Part shown: positions 59,324 to 64,000 of the stretch, piece after piece | Layout of the letters: each line of letters starts with the position of its first letter | Position numbering within the stretch: the first letter of the stretch is position 1 | DNA from: Dryocola clanedunensis subsp. sulfonylureivorans | GTDB lineage: Bacteria; Pseudomonadota; Gammaproteobacteria; Enterobacterales; Enterobacteriaceae | Length of the DNA: 64,000 nucleotides | Direction: 5' to 3' | Assembly (NCBI RefSeq): GCF_016756775.1 | Contig: NZ_JAERMU010000006.1 | Span: 1-64,000 of the forward strand | Notes under the pieces: generated by a model | Seen by the model: only the letters and a program-made list of their open reading frames with translations | Database searches by the model: none | Told to the model about the DNA's origin: nothing | Made by a program: the position numbers and the translations under genes

Positions 59324-61972
59324 ATGAGCAACGAAAAGGGTTGCACATTCTGCCGGCGTTACGGTTTACCTGTTTTACCGGTTCGTCCGGCGATCATGGA
59401 AAAAGGCGACCGGCTACCGGTACTCCCCGGTAGCATCACTGTGCCGGTGGTGGCGGAAGGCGGAGCAGACTATACCGCCCGGCTGATGCGCCAGGGCTAT
59501 CTGTATATTCTGGTAGAACGTTCACAGCGCTGGATTAACTATTACGCGACCGGCGACGGTTATTTTTACCCTCTGCCGGAAGATGGCAGCGTACCGCCAC
59601 GCGTGGCAAACGGCGAGATGAAACCCTGTATCACCCAGCCGGCAGAGCTGGCCACCGCGTCGCTGGTGACGCTACCGGTGAAACCGGCGGGTATGCTGAA
59701 CGGGGTGTACTGGTTTGCCTGGTCAGAAGAGCAGTGGACACCGGCGGTTCGCCAGCAGCATGAAGAGGCGACTTTCCGCCGCCGGTACATGCAGCCATTT
59801 GATATGGATGCGTGGCTTGCCAGCCACAGCGGACAGCAGGCGCTACCGTTCAGCCAGCTCAGCAGCGTGGCAGAGTACAGTCCAGGGCTGCGCAGCAGCA
59901 CCCTTAAAAGCTGGACACCGTCTCCCCTCAAAACGGTCAACAGCCACTCCCCTACCGACCTGAAGCAGGCTGCCGATACCCTGAACGCCGATAACGGCGT
60001 GATTCTGGTGCTTTCTGATCCGGTCGGGGTAGCGACGGAGATTTCAGCGCTGGCACGTTACCAAATGCAGCAGGCCATTGCCACGAATCCGGCGCTTAGC
60101 CGGGGGATTGCGCTGCAGACCATGCTCGGCAGCGTTGAGCTGGCGATGCGTAATCATTTTTATCTGTCTGCAGAAACCGGCGATGCGCATGTTGAGCAGC
60201 AGATGCGCTACGGCTGGGACAGCCCGGCAGGACCGCATTTCCCGGCCCCGGTCGTGGCTGACCGGATGCACACGCTGAACGATGCAACCCGGGCCGACCG
60301 GGTGGATGAGGCGTGGCAGAGCGGCTATGAAAAATACATCGACCGGACACAGGAGCAGGCATTCAGCCAGACCCTGAAAGACTGGCTGACTGAGTACGAT
60401 GACACTGTGGTGGTTCCCATTACTCGGATGTATCTGACCTGGATACAGGGTCCGGTGATGGCCGATTACTTTGTGCAGCATTTTGACCCGACCTGTGCGC
60501 ACAGTGGCGGGCGCTATATCCAGGCAGTAGCAAAAGTGCTGGCGGGGATGAGTGACAAAGGAGGAGTAATTACCCACATCGACCGGCAGCTGAACCAGAC
60601 CCCGCTGACCCCGGAGAACTTTCTGCAGCGGGCGGCGTTTTTTAATCACGATGCGTGGATAGCACAGGTGGAGGCGCAGCTGAAAACCGGCGGCCCGGAC
60701 TGGTGGCTGGGGATGAGCTGGGATCGTCTGGCAGACGGGGCCAGGGAGTACAGCGGCAACTATGCCGGTGCCATCCTGACGGGGCTGGAAAAGCTCAGCC
60801 TGCTGTGGTCTGAGGCGATGATGAAATCGGTAGACCTGATGGTGAAAGGCACGCCGGTACGCTTTGCCATCGGGATACTGGCAATGCAGGGCAAGGCGTT
60901 CTCGGCAGTCAGTGTGCAGCCGGGGACGAAAAACTTTGTTGGGGCGATGACCCGCGGAATGGCCAGGATGCTGGAAATGAGCGGGAAAAGCGGCGGTCAG
61001 CTGTACAGCGCAATGCGTAAGCTGGCTGAGCGGCTGGTGAAAGACCTCCCGGAGAGCGCGGGTGGGCAGATACAGCTGCCGCGCATCCTGGATGTGACGG
61101 CGGCAAAAGCGCTGGCGGCACTGCCGGTCAAAGAACGGCTGGCGAAGCTCAGTACGGCGATGCTCACGGAGGATGAGCTGGCGCGGATGCTGTTCCCGAC
61201 CTCACTGAATTCATCGGTGGCGAAGCTGAGCGGGATGAAACCCGGCACGCTGGCGACGGAGATGGCGGCGAAAGGCATGACGTTTGGCGGGACGGTGTTC
61301 TCGGCGTACTTCCAGTGGATGGTGCTGAGTTACGGTGTGAAAGAGAGCGGCCTGCCGGTTAAAGGGAAAGCGGCGACGGTGTTCGGGGCCAACGCCGGTA
61401 TGGCAGTGGCCTCTACGGCGGAGGCGCTGAAGCTGGCGATGACGCCGCTGATGCGGCTGGCGCTGCCATCGGCCTTATCGGTAATCAGGAACGGTGCCAT
61501 GACGGTTGTCAGTTCTCCTCTGTGGGGGATGGCCGGGTATGTCGGTGGATTGCTTTACGCCACGACTGAGGTGCTGAGTGGAAAGGAGGCGTTAGAAAAC
61601 GGAAAAACAGATATCGGGATCGCGCATCTGATAAATGCCCTCGGTGTCGGGATGATGACCGTGGGGGGTAGCCGTAATATCACGGTCGCAATGCTTTCAA
61701 TTATTCGAATCTCGCAAGCTACTCTGGTAGGTTCGGAACTGGCGGCGTTCTTCCTGGGGCCGGCGGGGGTATTTGTCGGAATGCTACTGGTTCTGGGTGC
61801 CGGAGCCTGGCTGCTAAGTCATACCCGGAACGATATACAGAACTGGCTGCTCAGTACGCAGTGGCGGCGGGTACCGTCGGGTGAGAGCGATATCCCGGCT
61901 ATCTATCCGAATGAACGTATGGAAAAGGACGGCTATACGGCCCTGAACCCACAGAGAGGTACGCATGTTTAA
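59324..61972 (+). CDS. VasX-like type VI secretion effector candidate with membrane-inserting C-terminus
   Basis: An 882-residue protein. The N-terminus (about 1-110) fits the VasX N-terminal region: Cys7 and Cys10 in GCTFCRRYGLPVLPVRPAI, then TARLMRQGYLYILVERSQRW. The C-terminal third has several hydrophobic or amphipathic segments (about 660-860: FSAYFQWMVLSYG, SPLWGMAGYVGGLLYATTEV, LAAFFLGPAGVFVGMLLVLG), the design of pore-forming VasX/BTH_I2691-type effectors. The start follows AAAAGGAATCC. Its stop overlaps the start of a membrane protein gene by 8 bases, the layout of toxin and immunity pairs. No signal peptide is seen, as expected for T6SS cargo. No T6SS structural gene is in the window, so delivery is inferred. 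It is probably horizontally acquired. Confidence 0.75.
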   Translation: MSNEKGCTFCRRYGLPVLPVRPAIMEKGDRLPVLPGSITVPVVAEGGADYTARLMRQGYLYILVERSQRWINYYATGDGYFYPLPEDGSVPPRVANGEMKPCITQPAELATASLVTLPVKPAGMLNGVYWFAWSEEQWTPAVRQQHEEATFRRRYMQPFDMDAWLASHSGQQALPFSQLSSVAEYSPGLRSSTLKSWTPSPLKTVNSHSPTDLKQAADTLNADNGVILVLSDPVGVATEISALARYQMQQAIATNPALSRGIALQTMLGSVELAMRNHFYLSAETGDAHVEQQMRYGWDSPAGPHFPAPVVADRMHTLNDATRADRVDEAWQSGYEKYIDRTQEQAFSQTLKDWLTEYDDTVVVPITRMYLTWIQGPVMADYFVQHFDPTCAHSGGRYIQAVAKVLAGMSDKGGVITHIDRQLNQTPLTPENFLQRAAFFNHDAWIAQVEAQLKTGGPDWWLGMSWDRLADGAREYSGNYAGAILTGLEKLSLLWSEAMMKSVDLMVKGTPVRFAIGILAMQGKAFSAVSVQPGTKNFVGAMTRGMARMLEMSGKSGGQLYSAMRKLAERLVKDLPESAGGQIQLPRILDVTAAKALAALPVKERLAKLSTAMLTEDELARMLFPTSLNSSVAKLSGMKPGTLATEMAAKGMTFGGTVFSAYFQWMVLSYGVKESGLPVKGKAATVFGANAGMAVASTAEALKLAMTPLMRLALPSALSVIRNGAMTVVSSPLWGMAGYVGGLLYATTEVLSGKEALENGKTDIGIAHLINALGVGMMTVGGSRNITVAMLSIIRISQATLVGSELAAFFLGPAGVFVGMLLVLGAGAWLLSHTRNDIQNWLLSTQWRRVPSGESDIPAIYPNERMEKDGYTALNPQRGTHV

Positions 61973-63053
61973 TCCCTTTAAACGGCTGCCTGCAGACCCG
62001 TCAAAACAGTTCGATAAAATGTTTCTCTTCCTCAGTGATAAGCGTATTTCCAGGATTTATTCGCAGAAAACGGGTGACCCGGATGTCAAAGGAATTTCCG
62101 GGTTCGACAGCGTGGTGCGGCTGAACTCGACCTATCTGGAGCTGGTTGATCGGAATTACAGATGGCGTGGAGGGTGGACGCTGGCCGGGGTAATCTTTTT
62201 TTGTCTGTCCTTGGGTTTGTTTTGCTATAACTCCATCGGAGTGATGCAGGTGCGGGAGGGGTACAATTTTGGTTTCTGGTTTGGAACCATTTTAATCTGG
62301 GCTATTACGTTGCCGGTCTCTTTACTCACATACCGAATGATGATCTCTGAGTTGTTTTTCAGTACCTATTATCCAATCCGCTTTAACCGTAAAAATAGGA
62401 TGGTGTATGTATATCAGTCCGGAGGTGAAGTGTTATCCGTTCCGTGGCAGGACCTTCGCTTTGTTCTCTCTAGTGGGAAGATATTTACCTCCACTGAGTG
62501 GACTATTTTTGGTTGTCTTATAGCAGAGGACGGCGATACGGTTACGCAGGGATTTCCTCTTCCTGTAAATTTGAATCTGGGGGCGGAATCGCTGGATATG
62601 TTCTGGGAATTTATCCGTTGTTATATGGAAGAGAGGGATGAGTACCTCCCGGATCTGGTGGATACCATTCCCTGGTGCCCGCCGGTGGAAAAACAGAAGG
62701 AAGGCTGGTTGTTCGGGCTATTCTACCTCTACAAACAATATGTCTGGCAGGGATTGATTTTTAATCTGCCATTGTTTCCTTTGGTTTTTCTTATCAGTAT
62801 TACACGCAGGCTGATTATGGCGACCAGTAAAATTCCTGTGTGGCCAGCGGAGGTGGTCGTGGCCTGTCAGCCGGCTGCAGACGATCCGGTCAACAAAGGG
62901 GCGGAACATAACCCCCCACAGGTCTGGCGACCAATGCTGGGGTTGCAGGGAAAAGCGCGCTATGCACAAAGCTTTGCAAGGGAACGCGGGGCAATGGACC
63001 GGATCGTTTCCCGGCTGAAAGAAAAATACGGCAGGCAGGAGAAAACGGGTTGA
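61965..63053 (+). CDS. Putative immunity membrane protein of the effector
   Basis: A 362-residue protein with two N-terminal membrane segments (about 71-93 and 104-128), a soluble middle region, one further hydrophobic segment (about 262-286) and a charged C-terminus. It resembles the DUF6708 proteins often found next to VasX-like effectors, which I recall only from context. The ATG overlaps the effector stop, so the two are translated together. Immunity to a pore-former should act in the inner membrane, which fits. Function is inferred from position and topology. Confidence 0.7.
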   Translation: MFNPFKRLPADPSKQFDKMFLFLSDKRISRIYSQKTGDPDVKGISGFDSVVRLNSTYLELVDRNYRWRGGWTLAGVIFFCLSLGLFCYNSIGVMQVREGYNFGFWFGTILIWAITLPVSLLTYRMMISELFFSTYYPIRFNRKNRMVYVYQSGGEVLSVPWQDLRFVLSSGKIFTSTEWTIFGCLIAEDGDTVTQGFPLPVNLNLGAESLDMFWEFIRCYMEERDEYLPDLVDTIPWCPPVEKQKEGWLFGLFYLYKQYVWQGLIFNLPLFPLVFLISITRRLIMATSKIPVWPAEVVVACQPAADDPVNKGAEHNPPQVWRPMLGLQGKARYAQSFARERGAMDRIVSRLKEKYGRQEKTG

Positions 63054-63069
63054 AGGAATTTTTGTCAGG

Positions 63070-63180
63070 ATGCGGCGGATTCCGCCAGACGAAGAAGATA
63101 TCCCGGCTATTTATCCGAATGAACACATGGAAAAGGACGGCTATATGGCCCTGAACGCACAGGGAGGTACGCATGTTTAA
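63070..63180 (+). pseudogene. Relic of an effector C-terminal tail
   Basis: 36 codons, from ATG CGG CGG to a TAA at 63178-63180. DIPAIYPNEHMEKDGYMALN matches the effector tail DIPAIYPNERMEKDGYTALN, and both end with GTHV. The preceding RRIPPDEE aligns with RRVPSGES. The rest of an effector is absent. The stop overlaps the ATG of the second immunity gene exactly as in the intact pair, so the relic marks a duplicated junction. Confidence 0.75.
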
Positions 63181-64000
63181 TCTCTTTAAACGGCTGCCTG
63201 CAGATCCGTCAATACAGTTCGATAAAATGTTTCTCCTCCTCAGTGATAAGCGTATTTCCAGGATTTATTCGCAGAAAACGGGTGACCCGGATGTCAAAGG
63301 AATTTCCGGGTTCGACAGCGTGGTGCGGCTGAACTCGACCTATCTGGAGCTGGTTGATCGGAATTACAGATGGCGCGGTACATGGACGTTGGCCGGGGCT
63401 TTCTTTTTTTGTCTGGTATTTATTGGCACCTTTCTCTCATTGATAGTTCCCATGCTCTGGGAGGGCGGATATCCGCTTCAGACCTGGATATATTTGATTG
63501 TGATCTGGTGCTTAATATCACTTCCGCTCTCATGGGTAACATACCGAATTATGGCCTCTGAGGCATTTTTCAGTACCTACTATCCCATCCGCTTTAACCG
63601 TATAAACAGGATGGTGTATGTCTATCAGTCCGGTGGAACGGTGCTGTCCGTTCCATGGCGGGATATTCACTTTGTTCTGACCGGTGGAAAGGTATTCACA
63701 GCCACGGAATGGACCATTGTGGGCTGTATCACAGAGGATGATGGTGATGCAGTCATCGGGACATTTCCTCTTCCAATCAATTTAGACTGGGATCCCGAAG
63801 ACCTGACCATGTACTGGGAGTTTATCCGCTGCTATATGGAAGAGAGGGATGAGTACCTCCCGGATCTGGTGGATACCATTCACTGGTGCCCGCCGGTGGA
63901 AAAACAGAAGGAAGGCTGGTTGTTCGGGCTATTCTACCTCTACAAACAATATGTCTGGCAGGGATTGATTTTTAATCTGCCATTGTTTCCTTTGGTTTTT
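63173..64000 (+). CDS. Second immunity-like membrane protein (partial, runs off the window)
   Basis: 276 codons are open from the ATG at 63173 to the last base, with no stop. The first 65 or so codons are nearly identical to the gene at 61965, and the segment from about codon 220 to the end is also nearly identical (one or two differences). The region in between, codons 67-215, is about three quarters identical by eye, and the two membrane segments differ most. This suggests duplication followed by divergence of the middle. It is likely a variant immunity gene against a related effector. The end is missing. Confidence 0.75.
   Translation, partial: MFNLFKRLPADPSIQFDKMFLLLSDKRISRIYSQKTGDPDVKGISGFDSVVRLNSTYLELVDRNYRWRGTWTLAGAFFFCLVFIGTFLSLIVPMLWEGGYPLQTWIYLIVIWCLISLPLSWVTYRIMASEAFFSTYYPIRFNRINRMVYVYQSGGTVLSVPWRDIHFVLTGGKVFTATEWTIVGCITEDDGDAVIGTFPLPINLDWDPEDLTMYWEFIRCYMEERDEYLPDLVDTIHWCPPVEKQKEGWLFGLFYLYKQYVWQGLIFNLPLFPLVF

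Noticed and set aside
63370-63561. A 63-codon frame in the second immunity gene
   Set aside because: It is out of frame with the long open reading frame starting at 63173, which continues to the end of the window.

Overview
The window is an enterobacterial chromosome segment of Enterobacter, Leclercia or Lelliottia type. Most proteins are close to full-length matches of Escherichia coli K-12 proteins as I remember them (MetG, MdfA, RimO, GsiABCD, MoeAB, YbiT, LdtB, Cdd, MglBAC, GalS, FolE, CirA). The genome is moderately GC-rich, has many REP-like palindromes between genes, and carries cargo absent from K-12. No rRNA or tRNA gene, CRISPR array, insertion sequence or prophage was seen.

Layout. 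(1) 1-9800: the tail of an alkyl sulfatase, a large MscS-type channel, a small exported protein behind an FNR-like promoter, and a periplasmic molybdenum hydroxylase locus (cytochrome c, 2Fe-2S subunit, Mo subunit) divergent from its two maturation genes (MocA-like, XdhC-like). (2) 9843-13791: yehS, mrp and metG. (3) 13879-21175: mdfA, a PAP2 phosphatase with ybjG behind a PmrA-box-like sequence, deoR, dacC, gstB, yliI and bssR. (4) 21312-26173: an accessory patch between bssR and rimO, with two lipoprotein genes and an AT-rich set of three regulators (two paralogous LysR-type, one LuxR-type). (5) 26371-36287: rimO, the glutathione importer operon iaaA-gsiABCD, and moeAB. (6) 36275-41322: a LacI regulator, an MFS transporter and a GH31 glycosidase. 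(7) 41391-47474: ybiT, ldtB, yohJK, cdd, sanA. (8) 47598-58787: mglBAC-galS, yeiB, folE, an inserted MFS gene, yeiG and cirA. (9) 59324-64000: a VasX-like (type VI secretion type) effector candidate, an overlapping membrane immunity candidate, a relic of an effector tail, and a second immunity paralogue cut by the window end.

How the genes work together. Each half of the Mo locus supplies what the other needs: enzyme subunits on one strand, cofactor maturation on the other; moeAB elsewhere in the window make the common cofactor. The gsi-iaa cluster imports and degrades glutathione and peptides. The mgl promoter and galS have matching CRP and GalR/GalS sites, consistent with the known galactose circuit. 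PAP2-YbjG, DacC and LdtB act on undecaprenyl carriers or peptidoglycan.

The most interesting parts are the effector/immunity array at the right end, whose two immunity genes have nearly identical ends and a diverged middle; a repeated element of about 140 bp that sits between two copies of a terminator-like hairpin, with a different hairpin at each site; and the regulator island before rimO. All assignments come from reading the sequence and from remembered family features. No database search was run.
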